A DNA stretch of 64,000 nt from NCBI GenBank assembly GCA_027493955.1, contig JAOSJT010000001.1, positions 635,131 to 699,130 of the forward strand, given 5' to 3'. Under the pieces are notes generated by a model that had not been told where the DNA came from, ran no database searches, and saw only the letters and a list, made by a program, of their open reading frames with translations. Each line of letters starts with the position of its first letter. The stretch's first letter is position 1. This DNA is from Bacteroidia bacterium (GTDB taxonomy: Bacteria; Bacteroidota; Ignavibacteria; SZUA-365). Shown here one piece after another: positions 8,423 through 17,707 of the stretch. A program made the translations under genes and the position numbers.

Positions 8423-11400
8423 ATGTCACGTTTCGAACCCTTTCCTGAAAAATTCTCATACTCCGACATTGAACTCGAAATACTCCGCTTTTGGGAAGAA
8501 CGGAGTATTTTTGATAAAAGCATCAGTGAACGACGAGACGGTACAGCCTTCACGTTTTATGAGGGACCGCCCTCCGTCAACGGTCGTCCCGGCATTCATC
8601 ATGTGATGTCGCGGACGCTCAAAGATCTCGTCTGCCGCTACAAGACAATGACCGGTCATCGGGTCCACCGCAAAGCAGGCTGGGACACGCACGGTTTGCC
8701 CATTGAAGTGGCCCTGGAAAAGGAATTGAAATTCGAGCAGAAATCGGACATCGAGAAATACGGTGTTGCGGAGTTCAATCGCAAGGCGAAGGATTTCGTG
8801 TATCACCACATCGAGTATGCCGAAGGCTGGGGCAAGCTCACGGAGCGCATGGGCTACTGGGTGAATCTGGACGATCCCTACATCACTTGTACCAACAACT
8901 ATATCGAGTCGTTGTGGTGGGCGCTCAAGCAGTTCTACGAAAAAGGACTGATTTACAAGGGCTTCAAAATTGTTCCGCAGTGCCCGCATTGCGAAACTCC
9001 GCTCTCCTCGCATGAACTCGCGCTGGGCTACGCCGACGTGAAGGATATGAACGCCTATGTCACCTTCCGCCTGCGCAATGAAGACGCCGCCATCCTCGTC
9101 TGGACCACCACGCCCTGGACCCTGATTTCCAACGTCGCACTTGCCGTCAATCCGTATGTCGAATATGTAAAAATCCGTACCGCGGAGCATGGAGTGCTGT
9201 ATCTCGCGAAGGAGCGCCTCTCCGTCATCACCGAGGAGTACGACATCCTCGCCGAGATGCTCGGGACAGATATGCTGGGCATGGAGTACGAGCCGCTGTT
9301 CCACTATGTGGAGGTGGACAAAAAGGCCTGGTACGTGGTGTCGGGTGACTTCGTCACGACAGAGGATGGTTCCGGTGTGGTGCACATCGCACCAGCGTTC
9401 GGTATGGACGATTACGAGATGATGAAAAAGTACGACCTGCCGTTTGTATTGCCGGTAACACCCGGTGGGCGTTTTACGGATGAGGTCACGGATTTCGCCG
9501 GACGACTGGTCAAAACGCTCAACTTCTCCACGCACACGGAAGAAGGCGCAGATCCGGACATCATGCGCAAGCTCAAAGAGAATGGCCGTGTCTACCGTTC
9601 CTCGAAAGACTACCTTCACAGCTATCCGCATTGTTGGCGCTGCGACAATCCGTTGATCTATTATGCCCGCGACAGTTGGTACATTCGCACAACGGATTAT
9701 GCGAAGCGGATGATCGAATTGAATAAGGAGATCAATTGGTGCCCGCCGGAAGTGGGCAGCGGACGCTTCGGCAACTGGCTCGAGGACAATAAGGACTGGG
9801 CGTTGTCACGCGATCGCTATTGGGGCACCCCGCTGCCGATCTGGGTGGCGGAGGATGGTTCCGACATGTTCATTGTCGGATCTGTGGAAGAACTCATGCA
9901 GGGCTTCCGTATCGTCGATGGGCAGCGTGTCGCTCCCTCCCGGGAGGATGTTGATTTGCATAAGCCCTGGGTGGATGAAATCTATTTCGAGAAAAACGGC
10001 CTGTTCTATCGCAGGACACCGGAGCTGATCGACGTTTGGTTCGATTCCGGCGCCATGCCCTTTGCGCAGTACCACTACCCGTTCGAGAATAAGGAGTTTT
10101 TCGAGGAGAATTTCCCCTCGGATTTCATCTGCGAAGGCATTGACCAGACTCGTGGCTGGTTCTATACGCTGCACGCCATCGCCGCGGCCCTGTTCGACAA
10201 ACCGGCGTACAAGAATCTCATTGTCAACGAACTGGTGCTTGATAAAAACGGACAGAAAATGTCCAAGTCAAAAGGCAATGTGGTGGATCCTTTCTATGTG
10301 CTGGATCGCTACGGCGCCGACGCGACCCGTTGGTATCTGACGGTGAACAGTCCGCCCTGGCGGCCGACGATGTTCAATGAGCAGGACATCGAAGGGGTGC
10401 AGAAAAATTTCTTCCGTGCGCTGATCAATACGTATCAGTTCTTCACCATGTACGCCAATATAGACGGGTTCGACGCAACCGCCGCACCGGTACCTCTGGA
10501 ACGACGCCCGGAAATTGACCAATGGATTTCGACGGAACTGCAGGTCCTCGTTCGTGATGTCCGTGCGGACATGGATGCCTATGATCCGACTCCGGCAGCG
10601 CGCGCGATCGCGGATTTCACGGTTGACCAATTATCGAATTGGTATGTACGCAGAAACAGGCGGCGTTTCTGGAAAGGCGCCATGTCCGAGGATAAGCTCG
10701 CCGCTTTCCAGACACTGCATGAGTGTCTCCTCACTCTGGCGAAGCTGATGGCGCCCTTTGCACCTTTCCTTGCCGAAACGCTGTACCAGAAGCTTACCGC
10801 CAGTATGGCCCCATCGGAACGTGTGGAATCCGTCCACCTGTGCCTGCTTCCCGAGCCGGGGTATATCGACGCGGCGTTGAAGGCCAAGATGCGAAACGCG
10901 CAACGTGTCGTATACCTCACCCGGGGACTGCGTGAGCAAACACGCCTCAAGACCCGACAGCCTTTGGCGAAAATTCTCGTCGCCAGCCCAGAACACGGTC
11001 TTGCAGACCATGTACGGGCGATGCATGACGTCATTACCGAGGAAACAAACATTCGCGATATCGAGATCATCGCGAATGACTCGGAGTTGCTGAAAAAGCG
11101 CGCCAAAGCGAATTTCAAAGTCATCGGTCCGAAATTCGGCAAGCAGGTGAAGGCTATCGCCGCACGTATCGCTGCGTTCACCACCGATGAAATCAATGCG
11201 ATGGAACGTGACGGACAAACGACATTTACGTTGGACGGAGATGACATTGTGTTGCAGAGCGAGGATGTCGAGATCCTGCACGAGGATATCGAAGGCTGGA
11301 CCATCGGCAGCGACGGCGGCCTCGTCGTAGCCCTGGACACTTCGCTCACGGAAGACCTCATCAACGAAGGTCACGCACGTGAGTTCATCAGCAAGATTCA

Positions 11401-11629
11401 GAGCCTCCGCAAGGACAGCGGTATGGAAGTGACGGATCGTATCGTCATCACATGGAACAGCGACAACGCGGAACTCGAACGGGCAATTTTGGAAACCGCG
11501 TCGTATATTTGTTCTGAAACGCTCGCTGTAAAAATCCTTAAGGCCACCATACCTGCGGGCAGCGGGATCAGGATGAGCGTCAACGATCTTTCCTGCGATG
11601 TGTATATTACCGCAGCCGAGATCGAGTAG
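8423..11629 (+). CDS. ileS: Isoleucyl-tRNA synthetase, type 2-like, with GIHH signature
   Basis: 1068 residues. It charges tRNA-Ile with isoleucine. The Rossmann core contains PGIHHVMSRTLKD where the class I HxGH signature belongs, reading GIHH, and a canonical KMSKS at GQKMSKSKGN. The insert contains the CP1 editing domain (WTTTPWTL, and the DYLHSYPHCWRCDNPL zinc-like region). RDSWYIRTTDY and IDQTRGWFYTL are IleRS/ValRS hallmarks. The sequence resembles the long eukaryote/archaea-like IleRS2 clade, which is generally tolerant to mupirocin. A swapped HxGH to GxHH signature has been linked to strong mupirocin resistance in some IleRS2 enzymes; resistance here is inference. Confidence 0.95.
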   Translation: MSRFEPFPEKFSYSDIELEILRFWEERSIFDKSISERRDGTAFTFYEGPPSVNGRPGIHHVMSRTLKDLVCRYKTMTGHRVHRKAGWDTHGLPIEVALEKELKFEQKSDIEKYGVAEFNRKAKDFVYHHIEYAEGWGKLTERMGYWVNLDDPYITCTNNYIESLWWALKQFYEKGLIYKGFKIVPQCPHCETPLSSHELALGYADVKDMNAYVTFRLRNEDAAILVWTTTPWTLISNVALAVNPYVEYVKIRTAEHGVLYLAKERLSVITEEYDILAEMLGTDMLGMEYEPLFHYVEVDKKAWYVVSGDFVTTEDGSGVVHIAPAFGMDDYEMMKKYDLPFVLPVTPGGRFTDEVTDFAGRLVKTLNFSTHTEEGADPDIMRKLKENGRVYRSSKDYLHSYPHCWRCDNPLIYYARDSWYIRTTDYAKRMIELNKEINWCPPEVGSGRFGNWLEDNKDWALSRDRYWGTPLPIWVAEDGSDMFIVGSVEELMQGFRIVDGQRVAPSREDVDLHKPWVDEIYFEKNGLFYRRTPELIDVWFDSGAMPFAQYHYPFENKEFFEENFPSDFICEGIDQTRGWFYTLHAIAAALFDKPAYKNLIVNELVLDKNGQKMSKSKGNVVDPFYVLDRYGADATRWYLTVNSPPWRPTMFNEQDIEGVQKNFFRALINTYQFFTMYANIDGFDATAAPVPLERRPEIDQWISTELQVLVRDVRADMDAYDPTPAARAIADFTVDQLSNWYVRRNRRRFWKGAMSEDKLAAFQTLHECLLTLAKLMAPFAPFLAETLYQKLTASMAPSERVESVHLCLLPEPGYIDAALKAKMRNAQRVVYLTRGLREQTRLKTRQPLAKILVASPEHGLADHVRAMHDVITEETNIRDIEIIANDSELLKKRAKANFKVIGPKFGKQVKAIAARIAAFTTDEINAMERDGQTTFTLDGDDIVLQSEDVEILHEDIEGWTIGSDGGLVVALDTSLTEDLINEGHAREFISKIQSLRKDSGMEVTDRIVITWNSDNAELERAILETASYICSETLAVKILKATIPAGSGIRMSVNDLSCDVYITAAEIE

Positions 11630-11675
11630 CATTCAAACGTTCTCAATACGATTCTATTTTTTCGGAGTGTGTAGT

Positions 11676-12914
11676 ATGGCAGCGAAAACGACCAGTAAAG
11701 CAAGCCCCGCGGAGAAGGCTGAGCCGAAGCCCGCGAGAAAGAAGCCCGCCGCAGAGGCGAAGGCTGCGAGTGACAAGGCCGCAAAACCTGCCCCGTCGAA
11801 GAAGGGCAAGACCGACGCCGCCACACCCGCACCCAAGCCGGCAGCGACAACGTCCGCAAAGAAAGCGACGGCTGTTCCTCCCAAGGGGAAATCCTCTCCG
11901 GCGAAAGTTGTCGCTACGCCTGCGGCAGGCAAGAGCAAGGAAGCGAAACCCGTACCCGCGAAGAGTACACCCGCCAAGGCGGTCAGTCCGAAAGGCAAGG
12001 ACACTCCCGTGAAAGACGTCAAAGGAACGTCGAAGGCAAAAGCCCCCAAACAGGCTCCGAAGGCTGAGAAGACAGCGCCTGGAAAAAGCAAAACCACCGC
12101 GAAAGCAGCCGCGTCCAAACCCGTCAAGGACAGCACCTCGAAGGCCAAAGCCGCAAAGACAACGGAAGTGAAGGCGGCTCCCGTCAAATCGAAGAAAGCC
12201 GTGACCGCTGCTGCCCCGAAAGCGACAAAGGAAAGCGCTGCGCCGTCGAAAACCGCGAAAGAGAGGAAAGCCGCGCAGACCGCTGCGCCGGAGAAGAAAT
12301 CCGCCGTCCCCAAACCGGCGCTCCCCGCCGCAGCCCCGGTGCGGAAATCCGCCAGGCGCCGTATCAAGGCCGATGCCGCCGAAGGCGAAGCCGGAGAGGG
12401 TGAGCCCAAAAAGAAGCGCAAGTACACCCGTCGGGCCAAGAAAGCGCCGGCACCCGTCCCTAAATATCAGGGCAAGCAGGTGTCTCTGCTGAAGAAAAAA
12501 GGGGTGGGGGACGCTGCCGCGGTAAAGAACAAACAGCAGCGCCTGTATTCACCGCAGGACCTCGAGTATTTCCGTGTTCTCATTCTCGACAAGATCAAGG
12601 ATGCCAACGAGGAATTGCTCAGCATCGAGGATCGGCTCATGGATTCCGCCACGGGTGAGTACAACGAAGACAGCACCTACTCGCTGCACATGGCGGATCA
12701 GGGTACCGACGCAATGGAGCGAGAGAAGGCCTATCTCTTTGCGGCCCGGGAAAGGAAATTCATTTCGCATTTGACGGATGCGCTGCAGCGTATCAAGAGC
12801 GGAAATTACGGATTGTGCATCGTGTGCGGCGACCTCATCGAAAAAGGCCGACTCGAAGCGGTACCGCATGCCCGCATGTGCGTATCCTGCAAACAGGAAA
12901 CGAAAGTCCGATGA
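11676..12914 (+). CDS. DksA/TraR zinc-finger protein with long histone H1-like N-terminal tail
   Basis: 412 residues from ATG 11676, with GGAG 8 nt upstream. Residues 1 to about 270 are almost only Lys, Ala, Pro, Ser and Thr, with repeated KAA/AKP/PAK-type units like histone H1 tails, followed by KKKRKYTRRAKK. The last 120 residues form a DksA/TraR domain: an amphipathic coiled coil (YSPQDLEYFRVLILDKIK..., MADQGTDAMEREKA) and a four-Cys zinc finger, CIVCGDLI with later CVSCKQE. DksA-like proteins act at the RNA polymerase secondary channel with ppGpp; the basic tail suggests added nucleic-acid binding (inference). It lies between ileS and lspA. Confidence 0.9.
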   Translation: MAAKTTSKASPAEKAEPKPARKKPAAEAKAASDKAAKPAPSKKGKTDAATPAPKPAATTSAKKATAVPPKGKSSPAKVVATPAAGKSKEAKPVPAKSTPAKAVSPKGKDTPVKDVKGTSKAKAPKQAPKAEKTAPGKSKTTAKAAASKPVKDSTSKAKAAKTTEVKAAPVKSKKAVTAAAPKATKESAAPSKTAKERKAAQTAAPEKKSAVPKPALPAAAPVRKSARRRIKADAAEGEAGEGEPKKKRKYTRRAKKAPAPVPKYQGKQVSLLKKKGVGDAAAVKNKQQRLYSPQDLEYFRVLILDKIKDANEELLSIEDRLMDSATGEYNEDSTYSLHMADQGTDAMEREKAYLFAARERKFISHLTDALQRIKSGNYGLCIVCGDLIEKGRLEAVPHARMCVSCKQETKVR

Positions 12915-12930
12915 AAGCAGACGGTATTCT

Positions 12931-13533
12931 GTGCTGAAAAACCTGCGTATTCTGTATGTCACTGCTGGCCTCCTGATTCTCGATCAGGTCACCAAGCTGC
13001 TCGTCAAAGGTGTGAATATCCCATCGTTGGGCATTTCGCACTATGGGATGACTTATGGTGAGTCCATACAGCTCATTGGAGATTGGCTGAAGATTACCTA
13101 CATCGAAAATCCGAATATGGCATTCGGCATCGAGGTGGGGGGGAAACTGTTTCTTACCATTTTCGCCATGCTCGCGTCCGTAGCCATCGTGTACCTGCTT
13201 TGGAAGTATCGCAGCGAACGCACCGCGTTCCGCCTGTCGCTCGCGCTCGTCTTGTCGGGCGCACTGGGAAATCTGATCGATCGCACACTCTATCCCGTGC
13301 TGTACGGCACCGGTAGCTTTTTTGAAGGGAATGTCGTGGACTTCATCAATTTTGATCTTTTCATGATCAATCTCGGTTCATCGTCCTTCAAGTTCTGGCC
13401 CATTTTCAATGTGGCGGATGCCGCCGTATCGATCGGTGTTGTGCTGTTGCTCATCGTGGGCTTTCCGCATAAAGCAGCGGACGCGGACGCAGCCGTACAC
13501 GCGCAGCGGAATACCACGCCTGATTCACAGTGA
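12931..13533 (+). CDS. lspA: Lipoprotein signal peptidase LspA
   Basis: 200 residues starting at GTG 12931, 16 nt after the DksA-like gene; no ATG fits. Four membrane helices are visible. Conserved motifs are LDQVTK, NPNMAFG (the NxGxAFG motif), GALGNLIDR carrying one catalytic Asp, VVDFINF, and FNVADAAVSIG carrying the second. LspA cleaves the signal peptide of diacylglyceryl-modified prolipoproteins in the inner membrane. Several predicted lipoproteins in this window would be its substrates. Confidence 0.95.
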   Translation: MLKNLRILYVTAGLLILDQVTKLLVKGVNIPSLGISHYGMTYGESIQLIGDWLKITYIENPNMAFGIEVGGKLFLTIFAMLASVAIVYLLWKYRSERTAFRLSLALVLSGALGNLIDRTLYPVLYGTGSFFEGNVVDFINFDLFMINLGSSSFKFWPIFNVADAAVSIGVVLLLIVGFPHKAADADAAVHAQRNTTPDSQ

Positions 13534-13558
13534 TCCTTCAATCTTTGTCCTCCTGTCC

Positions 13559-14602
13559 ATGAACGACGATATCTCGCCGGATCTCGACGACCTTCCTGTT
13601 TCCGAAGATGACGATGCCGCAGCGGTAACGGTGTACGAACTCCGCTCAGCGGCAGGGGCCAGGCGCGTGCGCCTGGATCAGTTTATCGTGCGGAGTGTGG
13701 AGAACGCATCGCGGACACGCGTGAAATCGCTTGTGGAGGCGGGTGGTGTGGAGATCAACGGACGCGTGGTGCTCAAACCTGGGCGTCTCGTCATTCCCGG
13801 CGATCTGGTGCGTTGCACGATTCCCAAACCACCTCCACCCGACATCGTCGCGGAGGATATCCCGCTGGACATTGTGTTCGAGGATGAGTCCATCATCATC
13901 GTCAACAAGCCCGCCGGCATGGTGACGCATCCGGCGTTCGCCAATTACACCGGTACGCTGGTGAATGCCTTGTTGTATCACACGAGAGAATTATCCCTCG
14001 AACGCGGTGAAGAGCGCGCAGGTATCCTGCATCGTTTGGACAAGGATACTTCCGGACTCCTGGCGGTGGCGAAAACCGATTTTGCCCATCAGTATATCGC
14101 AAAACAATTTGCCGCGCACGACATCGAAAGAGAATATCAGGCAATCGTGTGGGGTAGTATGCCGGAAAAGCGAGGACGCATAAGCGCACCTCTCGCGCGT
14201 CACCCCAGTGATCGAAAAAAAATGGCGGTGGTGGAGGGGGGAAAGGAAGCGATCACCGGGTATGAGGTGTTACGGGATTTCGGCTTCATGTCGCATATTC
14301 GATTGAAACTGGAAACCGGGCGCACGCATCAGATTCGTGTCCACCTCGCTTCCTTGCGTCATCCGGTATTCGGCGACCCCACCTACGGTGGCCGCAGGAT
14401 TCTCTACGGCAATATCACCGCTCGCTACAAGCAGCTGATCAGCGAGTTGCTCGAGCTGTTGCCGCGGCAGGCGCTGCACGCACGCACCCTCGGTTTCAGG
14501 CATCCCGTTTCGAGGGAAATTGTCCGCTTTGAGTGTCCGTTGCCCGATGATATCGCGAAGGCCCTGACGATGCTCGAGGAATTCTCGGCGGAGTACACGT
14601 GA
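13559..14602 (+). CDS. RluA/RluD family 23S rRNA pseudouridine synthase
   Basis: 347 residues from ATG 13559. An acidic N-terminus (about 25 residues) leads into an S4 RNA-binding domain (about 40-95, RLDQFIVRSVENASRTRVKSLVE). The catalytic domain follows, with IVNKPAGMVTHPA, LHRLDKDTSGLL carrying the catalytic Asp, REYQAIVWG and the GRTHQIRVHLA segment. The lspA-rluD order is common. RluD modifies helix 69 of 23S rRNA; the exact target of this paralogue is inferred from the S4 domain and neighbourhood. Confidence 0.9.
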   Translation: MNDDISPDLDDLPVSEDDDAAAVTVYELRSAAGARRVRLDQFIVRSVENASRTRVKSLVEAGGVEINGRVVLKPGRLVIPGDLVRCTIPKPPPPDIVAEDIPLDIVFEDESIIIVNKPAGMVTHPAFANYTGTLVNALLYHTRELSLERGEERAGILHRLDKDTSGLLAVAKTDFAHQYIAKQFAAHDIEREYQAIVWGSMPEKRGRISAPLARHPSDRKKMAVVEGGKEAITGYEVLRDFGFMSHIRLKLETGRTHQIRVHLASLRHPVFGDPTYGGRRILYGNITARYKQLISELLELLPRQALHARTLGFRHPVSREIVRFECPLPDDIAKALTMLEEFSAEYT

Positions 14603-15102
14603 CGATCCCGACGGGGCACGTGCGCCCTGTTGCGCATGCCCTCCGTATCCTCACGCTGCGGAACACAACGAAATGACGTACGCGGATTATCGCCATCTGC
14701 ATCCTATATTACACCGGTCTGCGGAATTGGACACTCGATGCCAACAGTGAGGCGGGCGCACATATACCATTCGAAGTCACACGAAGGAATGAAGACAGCA
14801 TATGGACAGCTTCGGTTGCTTGTGCTTGCACCTCACCGGCAGTCCGTAACGGCCCATCCGCTGAATCCGCTGTGTGGGCACCTTGTGTGCTATGTCGGAG
14901 GGCTGCGTCGCGGATGAGAAACGGTATCATGTTGTGTAAGATGCGCATCGAATCCGGCGGACATTGTGCATCGCGCGTGTCCGCAGCCCGGGCGCTCTCA
15001 GCACCGTCGTGTGGTTTCGGTGTACGTGTTGTTCGTCTGTCGCATGCACGATGGAGGGTGAAAACATTGCTGAATTCTTTCGGACTGACGGGTCGGTGAA
15101 GT
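14603..15102. other. Intergenic stretch, no gene recognised
   Basis: About 500 bp between the pseudouridine synthase and the MBOAT gene. Short open frames on both strands lack ribosome sites and protein-like composition. No tRNA, strong hairpin or convincing promoter was seen. It probably holds the MBOAT operon promoter. Confidence 0.5.
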
Positions 15103-16551
15103 ATGCTGTTCAATTCGCTTGATTTTGCGATTTTCCTTCCCATCGTTTTTTTTCTCTACTGGTTCGCCGCGGGGCGCAATCTCCGGGTGCAGAATGCCAT
15201 CGTCATTTGCGCAAGTTTCGTTTTTTATGGTTGGTGGGATTGGCGTTTTCTTTCACTGATCGTCTTCAGCACCGCGGTGGATTATACAGCTGGACGGGCT
15301 TTAGGGTGGACGGAAAATGCGCGTTCGAGGAGAATTCTCCTTCTTACCAGCGTGATAATAAATCTGGGTTTACTTTCGGTATTCAAGTACTATAATTTTT
15401 TTATCGAGAGTTTTGCAAGCGCATTCAGTGTGTTCGGTCTCGCTTTCTCGGCTTCGTCCCTCAACGTGATTCTCCCCGTGGGCATCAGCTTCTACACGTT
15501 TCAGACCATGAGTTACACCATTGATGTGTACAGGAGAAACATCGAGCCGACGAAGGACTGGATAGCGCTCACCGCGTACGTCAGCTTTTTTCCGCAGCTG
15601 GTAGCGGGACCGATCGAGCGCGCACGCAGTCTGCTTCCGCAGTTTCTCCGCGAGCGGCGGTTCGACGGTGCTTCGGCATCCGAAGGTCTGAGGCAAATAC
15701 TCTGGGGATTGATCAAGAAAATGGTCATCGCCGATAATTGTGCCGCGTATGCAGATATGATCTTCGGTAGTCCGGAGACATATTCCGGAAGCACGCTGCT
15801 TTTGGGCTCGCTGTTTTTCGCGTTCCAGATTTACGGTGACTTCTCAGGGTACACGGACATCGCCACCGGTACTGCGAAGCTCTTCGGGATCACGCTGTCA
15901 AAGAATTTCGCGTATCCGTATTTTTCCCGCAGTATCCCGGAGTTCTGGCGACGATGGCACATATCCCTTTCCACGTGGTTTCGGGATTATGTCTATATCC
16001 CTCTTGGAGGCGGAAGAGACGGCGCTTGGAATAGGATCAGAAATATGCTCGTTGTCTTTGTGCTCAGTGGCTTATGGCATGGCGCGAATTGGACATACGT
16101 ACTCTGGGGTATTTTCAATGCGCTGTTGTTCATACCCTCACGCTTGCGTCAGCCGGAGAAGCACCAGCTTTCTATCGTAGCGGCCGGACGTGTATTGCCG
16201 TCATTTCCAGATGCGGTCAAACTTCTGGGCACCTTCTTTCTTACGTTGATCGCCTGGGTGATCTTCCGATCGGAGACAGTCAGCTCTGCGATGATCTATT
16301 TTCATGGTATGTTCTCCTCGTCCTTATTCACTGTACCCCATTTCGTGGGCATGGGCAAGGCAGCGGTTGTTCTCTCGTTGACCTTGGGATTTCTCGTCGT
16401 CGAGTGGTTCGGTCGGGAGAATGATTTCGCAATACAACATGCATTCATACACAGATCGCGCGCACTCCGATGGGGTCTCTACATCTTGCTTGTTACCGTC
16501 GTATTTCTTTTTTCAGGCCAGGAACAGGAATTTATCTATTTTCAATTCTGA
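15103..16551 (+). CDS. MBOAT O-acyltransferase (AlgI/DltB family)
   Basis: 482 residues, the usual AlgI length, with about ten hydrophobic segments. Family motifs include the N-terminal MLFNSLDFAIFLPIVF, ASFVFYGWW, FKYYNFF, PVGISFYTFQTMSYTIDVYR, FFPQLVAGPIERA, QIYGDFSGYTDIA, RRWHISLSTWFRDYVYIPLGG, and the active-site His in LSGLWHGANWTYVLWG. Such proteins move acyl groups across the inner membrane onto extracytoplasmic polymers. The next gene starts 1 nt after its stop and encodes an SGNH-like partner, a common pairing. Confidence 0.93.
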   Translation: MLFNSLDFAIFLPIVFFLYWFAAGRNLRVQNAIVICASFVFYGWWDWRFLSLIVFSTAVDYTAGRALGWTENARSRRILLLTSVIINLGLLSVFKYYNFFIESFASAFSVFGLAFSASSLNVILPVGISFYTFQTMSYTIDVYRRNIEPTKDWIALTAYVSFFPQLVAGPIERARSLLPQFLRERRFDGASASEGLRQILWGLIKKMVIADNCAAYADMIFGSPETYSGSTLLLGSLFFAFQIYGDFSGYTDIATGTAKLFGITLSKNFAYPYFSRSIPEFWRRWHISLSTWFRDYVYIPLGGGRDGAWNRIRNMLVVFVLSGLWHGANWTYVLWGIFNALLFIPSRLRQPEKHQLSIVAAGRVLPSFPDAVKLLGTFFLTLIAWVIFRSETVSSAMIYFHGMFSSSLFTVPHFVGMGKAAVVLSLTLGFLVVEWFGRENDFAIQHAFIHRSRALRWGLYILLVTVVFLFSGQEQEFIYFQF

Positions 16552-16552
16552 A

Positions 16553-17545
16553 ATGAGAACTTTTTTATTCCGCTGCGCGCTGTTTGCCCTCAGCTTGTTT
16601 CTCTTCGACAAGCTGTTTCTGTTCGTCATGGAATATTCCCCTCGGACGGAAATAGACAAACGTCTGGAATTGATACTGGAGGGAGAAATGAACCACGACA
16701 TCGTCATTCTCGGTTCATCCCGGGCCGCGCGAAGCATCATTGCGGGACACATCGATACGGCGACCGGTCACAGTACCTTCAATCTCGCATATCCCGGGTC
16801 GGATATCGAATTTCAGGAATTCGTCCTCAGAACGCTGCTCCGGTTCAACGCTGCGCCGTCTCTGCTCGTGCTCGCAGTCGACGATGCCGACCAGCTCAGG
16901 AAAAATGAAGTGGTAAAGTTCAGATATGACCGTCTGTACCCACTTGTCAAATACGATTACATACTCCGGGAGCTGATTGATCGAGGAGAAAAAAATGAGT
17001 GGATCGCGAAGGTTTTTATTCTCCACCGACTGTACTACGGCAATCTCGATCTCAGACAGAAACAATTCTCGCGTCTGGACACCATGTTGTCCTGCGGGTC
17101 CATGCCCGTCTCCTTCCGGGATGAACGTAAAGAACTACGATATGTCTACGCTTCCAACGAGTACGATACGCGTGAGGAATCGCCGTCGAAGGTGGCGGCC
17201 TTTACCCGGATTCTCGATCTTTGCGCGAGGAGATCCATCGATGTGCTGATTTGCTTCCCGCCGAGCTTTGTATCACACAATGGGGCCTTCGAGAGTCGGA
17301 TACGAGGACTCGCCGCACCCCGTGCGCGGTATTGCACCTACGATACGACGAAATTTCATGTGTATCGGGATCCGCGAAATTTTTACGATGCCGGACATCC
17401 GACACGACGCGCAGCGGAAGAATTCAGCTCGGAGATTGCGGACAGTATCAAGGCGCTATGGAACGATGCCGGAAGGACCGGGGGCGATTACGCAACCCGT
17501 CCGGCGCCGCGTCGAATGTCTACCGACGTAACACCAATCAGGTGA
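16553..17545 (+). CDS. SGNH-hydrolase-like membrane-anchored partner of MBOAT
   Basis: 330 residues from ATG 16553, one base after the MBOAT stop. It has an N-terminal signal anchor (FLFRCALFALSLFLFDKLFLF), then an extracytoplasmic domain. DIVILGSSRAARSI is the block I-like Ser motif, NLAYPGSDI an Asn/Gly block, and DAGHPTRRAAEEFS a C-terminal Asp-His pair typical of SGNH esterases/acyltransferases. In AlgI-AlgX/AlgJ and similar pairs the SGNH protein transfers the acyl group to polysaccharide. The target glycan is unknown. Confidence 0.75.
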   Translation: MRTFLFRCALFALSLFLFDKLFLFVMEYSPRTEIDKRLELILEGEMNHDIVILGSSRAARSIIAGHIDTATGHSTFNLAYPGSDIEFQEFVLRTLLRFNAAPSLLVLAVDDADQLRKNEVVKFRYDRLYPLVKYDYILRELIDRGEKNEWIAKVFILHRLYYGNLDLRQKQFSRLDTMLSCGSMPVSFRDERKELRYVYASNEYDTREESPSKVAAFTRILDLCARRSIDVLICFPPSFVSHNGAFESRIRGLAAPRARYCTYDTTKFHVYRDPRNFYDAGHPTRRAAEEFSSEIADSIKALWNDAGRTGGDYATRPAPRRMSTDVTPIR

Positions 17546-17707
17546 CGGGAGATATATCGTTTTTCTTTCCGCGATCCACTGCGTGATTCGGGTAGAGAAC
17601 GAAGGGAATGCACGATGATCTTACGGCGCGTATCCTCGATACGCACATCCGACCTGAAGCCGGAACGACACCGCACCGAGCATTCGTCGGTGCAATGGAT
17701 TGCGATG

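Noticed and set aside
8456-9631. Long minus-strand open frame opposite ileS.
   Set aside because: Shadow of ileS; no ribosome site or family features.
11654-12439. Minus-strand open frame opposite the Lys/Ala-rich tail, appearing hydrophobic.
   Set aside because: The reverse complement of Lys/Ala/Pro codons gives Phe/Ala/Gly by necessity, so membrane-like appearance is an artefact.
14709-15143. Minus-strand open frame of 144 residues in the gap before the MBOAT gene.
   Set aside because: Overlaps the MBOAT start, no ribosome site, low-complexity Arg/Thr-rich translation.
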